In this document: in pieces, positions 1 through 5,535 of the stretch
Layout: each line of letters begins with the position of its first letter
How positions within the stretch are numbered: the first letter of the stretch is position 1
NCBI GenBank assembly: GCA_030631385.1
Contig: DAOVLG010000153.1
Location: 1-5,535 of the forward strand
Length of the DNA stretch: 5,535 nt
Origin: Candidatus Coatesiibacteriota bacterium
GTDB lineage: Bacteria > RBG-13-66-14
Direction: 5' to 3'
Translations under genes and position numbers: made by a program
Notes under the pieces: generated by a model
The model's input: only the letters and a program-made list of their open reading frames with translations
Databases searched by the model: none
What the model was told of the DNA's origin: nothing

Positions 1-1
1 C

Positions 2-1153
2 GCCTGGGGTTCATACATGCCCCTGTTCGGCGTCACCGGCGGCTACTCGCGTAACTGGACCGGACCCGGCTCCATGTCCTTCTCCGACGAGGACCTGGGG
101 CTGGACTACGAACTGGCCATCCCCAAGTCGGTGGACAACCGACTGAGCCTGGGCGCCACGGCCACCCTGTACCTCTTCCGTGGCGGCGAGGGTTACGGTG
201 GGATTACCTCCGCCCGCCACGCCCAGGCCGCGGCCGCCGCCAACGTTGACGCCGTCCGGGCCCGGGTCGCCTACGACGCCCGCAGCGCCTATGTCAGCCT
301 CTATCGAGCCGAGGCGCTGTTGGCCTCCGCCGAGCGCTCCCTGGATTCGGCCGACGAGCAGCTCCGCTTCTCCCGGGCCCTGGCCGAGGTGGGTTCCCTC
401 TCCGCCGCCGCCGCCCTCAAGGCGCAGGCCGCCGCCGACTCAGCCGCTCTGCGCGTGATCGAGGCCCGCAACGCCGCCCGCGTCGCCGCCGCCAATCTGG
501 CCTTCATCTGCGGTCTCGAGGTCTCCCTGGGAATAGAGGTCGCCGAAACCCTGGAGGTGTCCCCCTACACCGAGAGCCTCGAGGAGGCGCTGAAACTGGC
601 CCGACAGAGCGCTCCCGAACTGGTGATGGCCGAGGAGGGTGTGGCCGAGGCCGCCGCGCAACGTCGCACCGCCTCCTCCAACTACTGGCCCCAACTCTCC
701 CTCCAGGGCACCTATGGCTGGTCCGAGGATACCCCCCTACCCGAGGACCCTCTCGACGAGAACTACAACGTCACCCTGGGGGCGTACCTGACCTGGACCC
801 CCTTCGACAACTTCGCCACCGAGGCCCGCCGGGCCGCGGCCAGATTGGACGATCTCAGTGCCCGCATGGCGCATCGTGACCTGTTGCGTCAGCAGGAATT
901 GCAGCTTCGGCTGGCCCTGGTGGAGATCGAGGCGGCCCGGGAGAGCATCGAGGTGGCCGGCTCCAGTTACGAGCGGGCGAAGGAGGATATCGAGCTGGCC
1001 CAGCGCAGGCTCGAGGTGGGCTCCGGGACGATGCTGGCCGCTCTGGAGGCCGAGGCCAACCTCTCCGCCGCCGAGACGGCTCTGACCGACGCCCGGGCTT
1101 CCTACGCCCTGGCCTGCTTCAACCTGGACCGGCTCCTGGGCATCGTTCCCTAA
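2..1153 (+). CDS. TolC-family outer-membrane efflux protein, 5'-truncated by window edge
   Basis: This is the C-terminal part of a TolC/OEP-family protein, the trimeric outer-membrane channel that works with a periplasmic adaptor and an inner-membrane pump to export drugs, toxins or proteins. The family has two homologous halves, each made of two beta strands and a long helical hairpin. Both are visible. Half one begins with SYMPLFGVTGGYS (from base 11), then a long Ala/Glu/Arg-rich coiled coil (about bases 200-520). Half two has NYWPQLSLQGTYGWS (from base 680), a strand pair ending YLTWTPFDNF, and a second coiled coil ending NLDRLLGIVP. The two Y-x-P motifs align with each other, so the ATG at 17 lies inside the conserved strand motif and is not the start. 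The frame is open to base 2; the signal peptide and first helix must lie upstream. The partner pump genes are not in the window, so the substrate is unknown. The family call is firm. Confidence 0.93.
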   Translation, partial: AWGSYMPLFGVTGGYSRNWTGPGSMSFSDEDLGLDYELAIPKSVDNRLSLGATATLYLFRGGEGYGGITSARHAQAAAAANVDAVRARVAYDARSAYVSLYRAEALLASAERSLDSADEQLRFSRALAEVGSLSAAAALKAQAAADSAALRVIEARNAARVAAANLAFICGLEVSLGIEVAETLEVSPYTESLEEALKLARQSAPELVMAEEGVAEAAAQRRTASSNYWPQLSLQGTYGWSEDTPLPEDPLDENYNVTLGAYLTWTPFDNFATEARRAAARLDDLSARMAHRDLLRQQELQLRLALVEIEAARESIEVAGSSYERAKEDIELAQRRLEVGSGTMLAALEAEANLSAAETALTDARASYALACFNLDRLLGIVP

Positions 1154-1207
1154 GAATGTATAGAACGTAAATACCTTGCGAGAGCAGGGGCCGAATAAAC
1201 GTGATAT

Positions 1208-1233
1208 CGGTTGGCCAAGGCGCAAGCCGACTG
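1208..1233 (+). promoter_or_regulatory. possible RNA hairpin in the leader of pyrF
   Basis: The 105-base gap between the efflux gene and pyrF (1154-1258) is less GC-rich than its surroundings. Within it CGGTTGGC (1208-1215) can pair along its full length with GCCGACTG (1226-1233), using two G-U pairs, around a 10-base loop. The stem ends 25 bases before the pyrF ATG. A run of five T follows at 1245-1249, but 11 bases separate it from the stem, so this is not a standard intrinsic terminator. It matches no riboswitch class that I recognise. It may be a leader element or chance; I see no convincing promoter in the gap. Confidence 0.25.
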
Positions 1234-1258
1234 CAGATAAGCGGTTTTTGAGCTCTCC

Positions 1259-2140
1259 ATGAACGATACTTTCAACAACAGGCTCACCGCGGCGATAGAG
1301 GCGAAGGGAAGCCGGGTCTGCGTGGGCCTCGACCCCCGCTACGCGAGGCTCCCCGAGGAGCTCCGCCGGTCCGTCGAGGAGCGGGTCGGGGAGGCCCATA
1401 TCATCGCCCGGGCCGAGGTCTACCGGCTCTTCTGCCGCGGCATCGTGGAGGCCGTCGCCCCCTACGCCGCGGCCGTCAAACCGCAGTTCGCCTTTTTCGA
1501 ACAGGCGGGGCCCGCCGCCCTGGCCGCCCTGGTGGACGTCATCGCTTACGCCCGGAAGCGGGGTCTTTTGGTGATCGGCGACGCCAAGCGGGGCGACATC
1601 GGCTCCACCGCGGAGGCCTACGCCGGCGCCTTTTTCAGCCCGGAGGCTCCCTGGCCGGTGGACGCCCTGACCGTCAACCCCTACCTGGGTCGTGATTCGG
1701 TGGAGCCGTTTCTGGAAACGGCGGCGGCCAACTACAGGGGGGTCTACCTTCTCGCCCGGACGAGCAACCCCGGCGCCGTGGACGTGCAGGACCTGGAGCT
1801 CAAGACCGGGGGGCCGGTCTGGCGTGGTGTCGCCGGGCTGATCGCCGGTTGGAGCGGATCGTATCCGGGGGTGGTGGGCGCCGTCTTCGGGGCCACCTAC
1901 CCCGCGGAGCTGCGCGAGGGGCTCGACATCCTTGCCGGCGTCCCCCTCCTCCTGCCGGGCTACGGCGCCCAGGGGGCCACCGCCGATGATATAAGCTTCG
2001 CCCTCACCGGGGCCAACCTGGTCAGCTCCAGCCGGGGGATCATCTTCGCCTTCGAGAGGAGCGGGGGCGATTGGCGCGAGGCCGCCGCCGAGGCGGCACA
2101 AAAGATGAGAGACGAGCTGAACGCCGTCTCCGCGGATTGA
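1259..2140 (+). CDS. pyrF: orotidine 5'-phosphate decarboxylase (type 2)
   Basis: This cytoplasmic enzyme converts orotidine 5'-phosphate to UMP, the last step of de novo pyrimidine synthesis. The 293-residue length fits the longer type 2 subfamily rather than the roughly 230-240-residue E. coli type. Landmarks in order are VGLDPR (residues 22-27), VKPQFAFFE (73-81), the catalytic DAKRGDIGST (108-117, with the Asp-Lys-x-x-Asp residues D108, K110 and D113), TVNPYLGRDS (138-147), LLARTSNPG (164-172), VFGATYP (209-215), LLPGYGAQGA (231-240) and the phosphate-binding SSSRGI (256-261). All expected catalytic residues are present, so it should be active. The ATG is placed about 20 residues before VGLDP, as is usual. 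No clear Shine-Dalgarno sequence precedes it; the bases just upstream are GAGCTCTCC. No other pyrimidine gene is in the window, so it appears to be an isolated pyr gene among envelope genes. Confidence 0.97.
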   Translation: MNDTFNNRLTAAIEAKGSRVCVGLDPRYARLPEELRRSVEERVGEAHIIARAEVYRLFCRGIVEAVAPYAAAVKPQFAFFEQAGPAALAALVDVIAYARKRGLLVIGDAKRGDIGSTAEAYAGAFFSPEAPWPVDALTVNPYLGRDSVEPFLETAAANYRGVYLLARTSNPGAVDVQDLELKTGGPVWRGVAGLIAGWSGSYPGVVGAVFGATYPAELREGLDILAGVPLLLPGYGAQGATADDISFALTGANLVSSSRGIIFAFERSGGDWREAAAEAAQKMRDELNAVSAD

Positions 2141-2180
2141 TAATTAACCTACGGCCACCCGACCCCAAGCTACACCGTGC

Positions 2181-2187
2181 GGAGGAG
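2181..2187 (+). promoter_or_regulatory. Shine-Dalgarno site fixing the start of the barrel gene
   Basis: GGAGGAG is a near-perfect anti-SD match just before the ATG at 2190. Four bases separate GGAGG from the ATG, slightly shorter than ideal. It supports 2190 over the GTG at 2177, which is in a different frame and has no such site. The gap after pyrF is only 49 bases and shows no terminator, so cotranscription with pyrF is possible. Confidence 0.7.
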
Positions 2188-2189
2188 CT

Positions 2190-3494
2190 ATGCGCGCGAC
2201 CAGCATCCTGACCCTACTTCTAATAACCCTTACCCTGGCCGGGGACCCCGAGCTCTCGGCCGAGCTCTACACCGAGTTCGGCTCCGACTTCACCCGGGGC
2301 GAGCTCGATTACGCGTCGGGGGCCGGAGACGGGGATGGGCTCTACTACGGCGACCTTCACCTCAGACCCTCCCTTTTCTGGGAGGACGTGGGTGATCTGC
2401 GGTTCACCCTTACCGCCGACGTGGTGGACCTTGTTGATCCATCGTTGGAGTTGGCGCTCTTCGAGGCGACCGCCGGTGTGGAGTTGCCCCTGGTAGGCGA
2501 GTTGCGGGCCGGGGTACACGACCTGGCTCTGGGTGACGGCGGTCGCTACAACGCCGAGTTGGGCGGGATCGATCCCGAGCCGCACATCTACGGCGCAAAG
2601 CCGTTGGGATTGTCCCTGAGTAACGACTACGGCGGTCTCTACTACACCTTCGTCCTGGGTTTAGGCCGGATGGACGAACCCTCCGACGACTCCCTTTTCA
2701 CCCTTACACTGGGTTATGTTGATGAGACAATTGACGTGGCGTTCTACGCCGTGGCCGACTCCAAGCCCTTCGACGTGCGCAATCTCTTCTTCGAGCAGTA
2801 CTCCTCCCGGGCCCCCGGGATGCGCAACAACGTGAAGCCGGGCACCTGGGTTTACCGCGAGTCACAGCTCGACGACGTGCCGGAGACACACCACGATCCC
2901 CTCCAGACCCTGGCCCTGGGCCTGACCCTGGAAGGGGGCGAGGATCAGTTGGGCTACTACCTCGCCTTGGCCTACACCTCCTACGCCGACGAGGACTCCG
3001 GGGTCAGCTTGGCCAACCTGACCGGTGGCTCCCATCTGTTCATCTACCCGGAGCTCGTCTTCCGCGCCGGGTGGTTCGAGGCCTACCTGGCCGCTCACGT
3101 GGACTACTGGAAATCCAACGATCCCGATGGTATTGACATCGTGAGCGCCTATTTAACCGGCGAACTCATCTCCTCGACCCTGGCCTACGAGGTCTACGCC
3201 GAGGGCGACGTCCGGGTCAGCGATAACCTCAAGCTCGCCCTGGGCGGCGGCTATACCGAGCCCTCGACCTCGGGGGAGGACATCGCCGAGACCCTGGGGG
3301 ACGATTCCCTCGACGCCTCCTTCTTCGCCACCCCCCGGCTGATCTGGACGCTGGAGTCCGAGACGGCGGAATTCGAGTTCACCCTGGGCGGGCTTTACCG
3401 GCAGTGGGCGGTGGCGCTCTACGACGTCTCCGGCGGCGACGTGGACGAGAGCCGGGAGATCACCGTCTGGTTCCGCGCCGAAGCGTACCTTTAG
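2190..3494 (+). CDS. secreted acidic protein, predicted outer-membrane beta-barrel, unknown function
   Basis: I do not recognise the family of this complete 434-residue protein. It starts with a signal peptide: MR, a hydrophobic stretch at residues 6-16, and a plausible TLA/G cleavage after residue 17. The mature part has no cysteine, is rich in Asp, Glu, Gly, Leu and Tyr, and has many stretches of 8-12 residues with alternating polar and hydrophobic or aromatic positions, such as LRFTLTADVV, GLYYTFVLGLG, LGYYLALAYTSY, WFEAYLAAHVDY and AEFEFTLGGLYRQW. Gly/Asp-rich turns separate them, and the C-terminus (EITVWFRAEAYL) looks like a final strand. This is the pattern of an outer-membrane beta-barrel, perhaps porin-like. 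A less regular section at about residues 205-240, with Arg, Lys and His, may be a long loop or plug. The length would suit roughly 16-18 strands, but I have not counted them. Barrel topology is inference; the substrate is unknown. Confidence 0.85.
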   Translation: MRATSILTLLLITLTLAGDPELSAELYTEFGSDFTRGELDYASGAGDGDGLYYGDLHLRPSLFWEDVGDLRFTLTADVVDLVDPSLELALFEATAGVELPLVGELRAGVHDLALGDGGRYNAELGGIDPEPHIYGAKPLGLSLSNDYGGLYYTFVLGLGRMDEPSDDSLFTLTLGYVDETIDVAFYAVADSKPFDVRNLFFEQYSSRAPGMRNNVKPGTWVYRESQLDDVPETHHDPLQTLALGLTLEGGEDQLGYYLALAYTSYADEDSGVSLANLTGGSHLFIYPELVFRAGWFEAYLAAHVDYWKSNDPDGIDIVSAYLTGELISSTLAYEVYAEGDVRVSDNLKLALGGGYTEPSTSGEDIAETLGDDSLDASFFATPRLIWTLESETAEFEFTLGGLYRQWAVALYDVSGGDVDESREITVWFRAEAYL

Positions 3495-3529
3495 ACTCCG
3501 CCCAGGGAACCCTTTCGCCTGATTTCACG

Positions 3530-3558
3530 TTGACAGAGTGGAAATAGGGTGAAATATC
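3530..3558 (+). promoter_or_regulatory. candidate sigma70-type promoter upstream of the RseC-like gene
   Basis: TTGACA at 3530-3535 is a perfect consensus -35 hexamer in the 86-base gap after the barrel gene. With a 17-base spacer the -10 would be AATATC (3553-3558), which matches TATAAT at only three positions. AAATAT (3552-3557, spacer 16) is an equal alternative. The A/T-rich patch around 3541-3557 stands out from the GC-rich flanks. Transcription would begin near 3565, leaving a leader of about 15 bases before the ATG at 3581. The -35 is strong and the -10 weak, so confidence is moderate at best. Confidence 0.45.
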
Positions 3559-3580
3559 TCCCGACGGATCGGGATGGGTC

Positions 3581-4030
3581 ATGATCGAACTGGGCCGTGT
3601 ACTGAGGCGTCTCGACGGGTTCAGGGTCGAGGTGGAGGTTATCCGGCACGCCGACTGCGGCGATTGTAGGATCTGCGGCAGCTTCACCGATGGTAAGCCG
3701 AACACGTTGATCGCGCGGAACTTGATCGGCGCCGGCGAAGGCGACACGGTGCGGATGGAGGTGGAACCGAAGAGGGTGGTGGGTCTATCCGCCCTGGTGT
3801 TCCTGCTCCCCATCCTCGCTTTCGTCGTGGGCTACGTCCTGGTAATGATCTTCATCGGCCAGGGAACCGCGGGTCAGACCGCTCTGCATGTCGCCGGCGG
3901 CCTGGTGGTGATGGTCCTCTCGTTCATTCCGGTGGTCCGCTACTCCAAGAATCAGAAGATTCCCCTCGTGCGGGTCATCGCCCGCGTCGAGCCGCCTGTT
4001 GAAATCGGGGACCTTTCCGGCTCGCGTTAA
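3581..4030 (+). CDS. rseC: RseC/MucC-family inner-membrane protein
   Basis: This 149-residue protein has the RseC/MucC architecture. A short N-terminal domain carries a cysteine cluster, HADCGDCRICG (Cys26, Cys29, Cys32). A small beta-rich section with a GAGEGDTVRMEVEP hinge (50-63) follows, then two membrane helices (about 66-93 and 102-119) and a short basic, cytoplasmic-looking tail. In E. coli, RseC is linked to the sigmaE envelope-stress locus and to the reducing system that resets SoxR together with the Rnf-like complex; relatives in other bacteria are less well understood. The C-x2-C-x2-C spacing is tighter than E. coli's C-x2-C-x5-C, but I recall similar compact clusters in non-proteobacterial members. 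No rpoE, rseA/rseB or rnf gene is visible here, so its exact role is open. The ATG is the only reasonable start: a stop codon lies in frame at 3545 with no usable start codon between. The SD is weak. It probably forms an operon with the next gene, 34 bases downstream. Confidence 0.8.
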   Translation: MIELGRVLRRLDGFRVEVEVIRHADCGDCRICGSFTDGKPNTLIARNLIGAGEGDTVRMEVEPKRVVGLSALVFLLPILAFVVGYVLVMIFIGQGTAGQTALHVAGGLVVMVLSFIPVVRYSKNQKIPLVRVIARVEPPVEIGDLSGSR

Positions 4031-4031
4031 G

Positions 4032-4055
4032 CTCCGGAGCCTCTTCGCGGAGGTG
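4032..4055 (+). promoter_or_regulatory. Shine-Dalgarno of the large surface gene, inside a potential hairpin
   Basis: GGAGGTG at 4049-4055 is a strong ribosome-binding site, 11 bases before the GTG at 4065 when counted from GGAGG. The same bases can be sequestered: CTCCG (4032-4036) pairs with CGGAG (4048-4052) around an 11-base loop, or CCTC (4040-4043) pairs with GAGG (4050-4053). CTCCGGAG at 4032-4039 is also a perfect palindrome. This could restrain translation of the downstream gene, but short GC-rich stems are common by chance at this composition. Confidence 0.4.
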
Positions 4056-4064
4056 CGGCCGTCC

Positions 4065-5535
4065 GTGTTTTTAAAGGAAAGGATCGCCCCCTCTCGCATC
4101 CGCGCCGTTCCGGCCCATCTAGGACGGCTTTTTTTCCTCACCACCCTCCTCTTCGGTGGGCTTCCGGCAAGTGCGGCGGGTCTTGCCGACCGTTACGACG
4201 CCCTGCCCGAGGTGGAGGTTCGGCTCACCGGCGATGGCGAGACGGTGGAATTCCGGCTGCCGCACCGGCTGATCCTCGCCGGCACCGAGACGGTGCTGCG
4301 TGACGGCGCGACCCTCGACCCCCTCGCCGATTATCGTCTCGATTACACCGACGGGATTCTTTTTATCCTCACCGGTCCGCCCCGGACCGGGACGGTCCTC
4401 AGTGTCACCTACCGTCACCTCCCCCTTGACGATACCTTCAAAACCGATGAGCCGCGTCGGAACCTCTTTGAACGCCCGGGCGACTACGTGGGCCTGGGCG
4501 ACCGCATCGAGGTCTCGGGCTCCAAGGGGGTCGGTCTGCGGCTCGTCAGCGGTCAGGGGTTGGGCGTCGTCCAGTCCCTCGACGTGGCCATCTCCGGTGA
4601 GCTCGCGTCGGGATTGTACCTGGAGGGGGTACTATCCGACGAGGACCTCCCGGTGAGCGTGGAGGGCACCAGCGCCGAGCTGGAGGAGCTGGACGAGGTG
4701 CGGCTCTCGGCCTGGACCGAGCACATGCGCCTGGACCTCGGGGACTACCGCCTGAACGCTGACGACGGTCCGGTGGTGGGCCGCTACGGGCCTGGCGACC
4801 GCCGCCTCGAGGGCGCCCAGCTCGGCGTTGACTACGATGAGTGGGGCGTTTGGGGAGCGGTGAGCCGGGCCAAGGGCCAGGTCGCCGCCAACCGTTTCAA
4901 CCCCACCCCCGGTGTGGGTGGACCCTACCAACTGCGGGGTAACTTCGGCGAGACGAACGTGGTGATCGTCGCCGGTTCCGAGGAGGTTTTCCTCAACGGG
5001 GTGCGCCTGATTCGCGGCCTGGGCTCCGATTACACCGTGGACTACTCCCTGGGCACCCTCACCTTCAACCCCGCCCTGGCGCTCCACGCCAATGACGAGG
5101 TCCTGGTCCGTTTTTCCTACTCCTCCCTGGGCTACCGCCGCGACTTCTACGGCGGCCGGCTCCGGGTGGGGCTCGGCCCCAGCGACCTCTTCCTCTCCTA
5201 CTACCACGAGGCCGACGACCCCGCCTCCGACCTCTGGGGCCTGTCCGATGCCGACCGCGACATGCTCGCCCGGGCCGGCGACCGGCCGGTGAGCCGTCCC
5301 CTCACCGGCCCGGACGCCTTCGAGTACGTGGGCTCCGGCAACGGGGACCACGACCTCGTTTACGACCCGGAAACCGGCCAGTACGGCTTTGAGCCCTCGC
5401 CGGGCGGGGCGTACCGGCGCCGCGTTTGGACCGTTCCCGCCCCCCGGCGACACCGGCTGGCGATCTTCGGCGGTGACATCCTGCGGTGGGAGGACTTCCG
5501 CCTCACCGGGGAGCTGGCGCTCTCGGATTACGATC
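4065..5535 (+). CDS. large secreted surface/outer-membrane protein with duplicated module, 3'-truncated by window edge
   Basis: The frame is open from upstream of 4032 to the last base with no stop, giving 490 residues from the proposed GTG start and continuing beyond the window. No ATG is available near the start. GTG 4065 has the GGAGGTG site upstream; GTG 4053 is an in-frame alternative. A basic N-region is followed by a hydrophobic core LGRLFFLTTLLFGGLPASA (residues 19-37), with likely cleavage after ASA, so the product is exported. The mature part has no cysteine and is rich in Asp, Gly, Tyr and Leu. It carries a module of about 50 residues twice (72-119 and 303-355). GPYQLRGNFGE just before the second copy, and GELALSDYD at the right edge, resemble features I remember from very large unnamed proteins of Bacteroidetes/FCB bacteria; this is memory, not a search. 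The region after residue 355 looks like the start of a long run of beta strands. An outer-membrane or cell-surface location is likely; the function is unknown. Confidence 0.85.
   Translation, partial: MFLKERIAPSRIRAVPAHLGRLFFLTTLLFGGLPASAAGLADRYDALPEVEVRLTGDGETVEFRLPHRLILAGTETVLRDGATLDPLADYRLDYTDGILFILTGPPRTGTVLSVTYRHLPLDDTFKTDEPRRNLFERPGDYVGLGDRIEVSGSKGVGLRLVSGQGLGVVQSLDVAISGELASGLYLEGVLSDEDLPVSVEGTSAELEELDEVRLSAWTEHMRLDLGDYRLNADDGPVVGRYGPGDRRLEGAQLGVDYDEWGVWGAVSRAKGQVAANRFNPTPGVGGPYQLRGNFGETNVVIVAGSEEVFLNGVRLIRGLGSDYTVDYSLGTLTFNPALALHANDEVLVRFSYSSLGYRRDFYGGRLRVGLGPSDLFLSYYHEADDPASDLWGLSDADRDMLARAGDRPVSRPLTGPDAFEYVGSGNGDHDLVYDPETGQYGFEPSPGGAYRRRVWTVPAPRRHRLAIFGGDILRWEDFRLTGELALSDYD
4278..4421 (+). 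repeat. first copy of an internal protein module
   Basis: Residues 72-119 of the large edge protein form the N-terminal copy. It starts AGTETVLRDGATL, then DYRLDYTDGILF, and ends VLSVTYRHL. Positions shared with the second copy include AG-S/T-E, V, D/N-G, L, the paired DY-x-x-DY, G-x-L and the final Y-x-x-L. It sits directly after the signal peptide and a short strand-rich linker. The similarity is at protein level only; the DNA copies are diverged, so this is an old duplication or a shared fold, not a recent repeat. Confidence 0.7.
4971..5129 (+). repeat. second copy of the internal protein module
   Basis: Residues 303-355 form the second copy: AGSEEVFLNGVRL, then DYTVDYSLGTLTF, ending VLVRFSYSSL. 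It is about five residues longer than the first copy, with insertions before the first DY and before the last strand. The alternating hydrophobic positions and conserved Asp-Tyr pairs suggest a small beta-sandwich or hairpin domain. It is followed at once by GYRRDFYGG, where the barrel-like region appears to begin. Confidence 0.75.

Noticed and set aside
17..19. ATG at 17 as the true start of the efflux protein
   Set aside because: It falls inside the conserved Y-x-P strand motif, which aligns with the second copy at about 680. The frame stays open to base 2, and no signal peptide follows.
400..420. GCC trinucleotide run as a repeat element
   Set aside because: It encodes a poly-alanine stretch in the coiled coil of the efflux protein; similar Ala-rich coding is common at this GC content.
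1159..1164. TATAGA as a -10 box for pyrF
   Set aside because: No acceptable -35 hexamer lies 16-18 bases upstream; that stretch is the GC-rich end of the efflux gene.
1208..1249. Intrinsic terminator after the efflux gene
   Set aside because: The hairpin and the T5 run are 11 bases apart and no alternative strong stem directly precedes the T run.
737..2101. 454-residue open frame on the minus strand
   Set aside because: It lies opposite the second half of the efflux gene and almost all of pyrF, both firmly identified, and crosses the gap between them. Its translation is Gly/Pro-rich with no recognisable motif, as expected from GC-biased third positions.
2177..2395. 72-residue + strand frame starting at GTG 2177
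   Set aside because: It overlaps the start of the barrel gene in another frame, is very Arg-rich, and the nearby SD serves the ATG at 2190.
4300..4656. 118-residue + strand frame starting at ATG 4300
   Set aside because: It overlaps the large surface gene in another frame; the translation is Ser/Pro/Arg-rich with no signal peptide or motif.
4632..5453. 273-residue open frame on the minus strand
   Set aside because: It is antisense to the large surface gene, whose frame has a signal peptide, duplicated modules and strand patterns. The minus-strand product is Gly/Ala/Val-rich and featureless.

Overview
This window is GC-rich, densely coding DNA. All five recognisable genes lie on the + strand, separated by short gaps (34 to 105 bases). 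Three of the five products are outer-membrane or surface proteins, so the source is a Gram-negative (diderm) bacterium. Strongly GC-biased third codon positions create long open frames on the opposite strand and in other frames. I treat those as shadows. No tRNA, rRNA, CRISPR array, insertion sequence or phage gene is visible. The source lineage cannot be fixed from sequence alone. The large surface protein at the right edge resembles, from memory, an unnamed family common in Bacteroidetes/FCB-type and uncultivated diderm phyla, so an uncultivated high-GC lineage of that kind is my guess.

Layout. Positions 1-1153 hold the 3' part of a TolC-family outer-membrane efflux protein; its start lies before the window. 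Positions 1154-1258 are a non-coding gap with a possible RNA hairpin. Positions 1259-2140 are a complete pyrF (orotidine 5'-phosphate decarboxylase, type 2 subfamily). Positions 2190-3494 encode a secreted, cysteine-free, acidic protein that looks like an outer-membrane beta-barrel of unknown function. A gap with a perfect TTGACA -35 box precedes 3581-4030, a small two-helix membrane protein of the RseC/MucC family. A second large secreted protein then starts at a GTG (about 4065) and runs off the right edge at 5535.

How the genes fit together. Apart from pyrF, which is a housekeeping pyrimidine gene, the theme is the cell envelope: an export channel, a predicted barrel, an RseC-type inner-membrane protein and a large multi-module surface protein. 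The RseC-like gene and the large surface gene are 34 bases apart and probably share a transcript from the promoter near 3530. The most interesting signal is a module of about 50 residues, present twice in the large edge protein (residues 72-119 and 303-355). I see no clear evidence of a wholly new system such as a defence island, but the two unnamed envelope proteins are worth following up.
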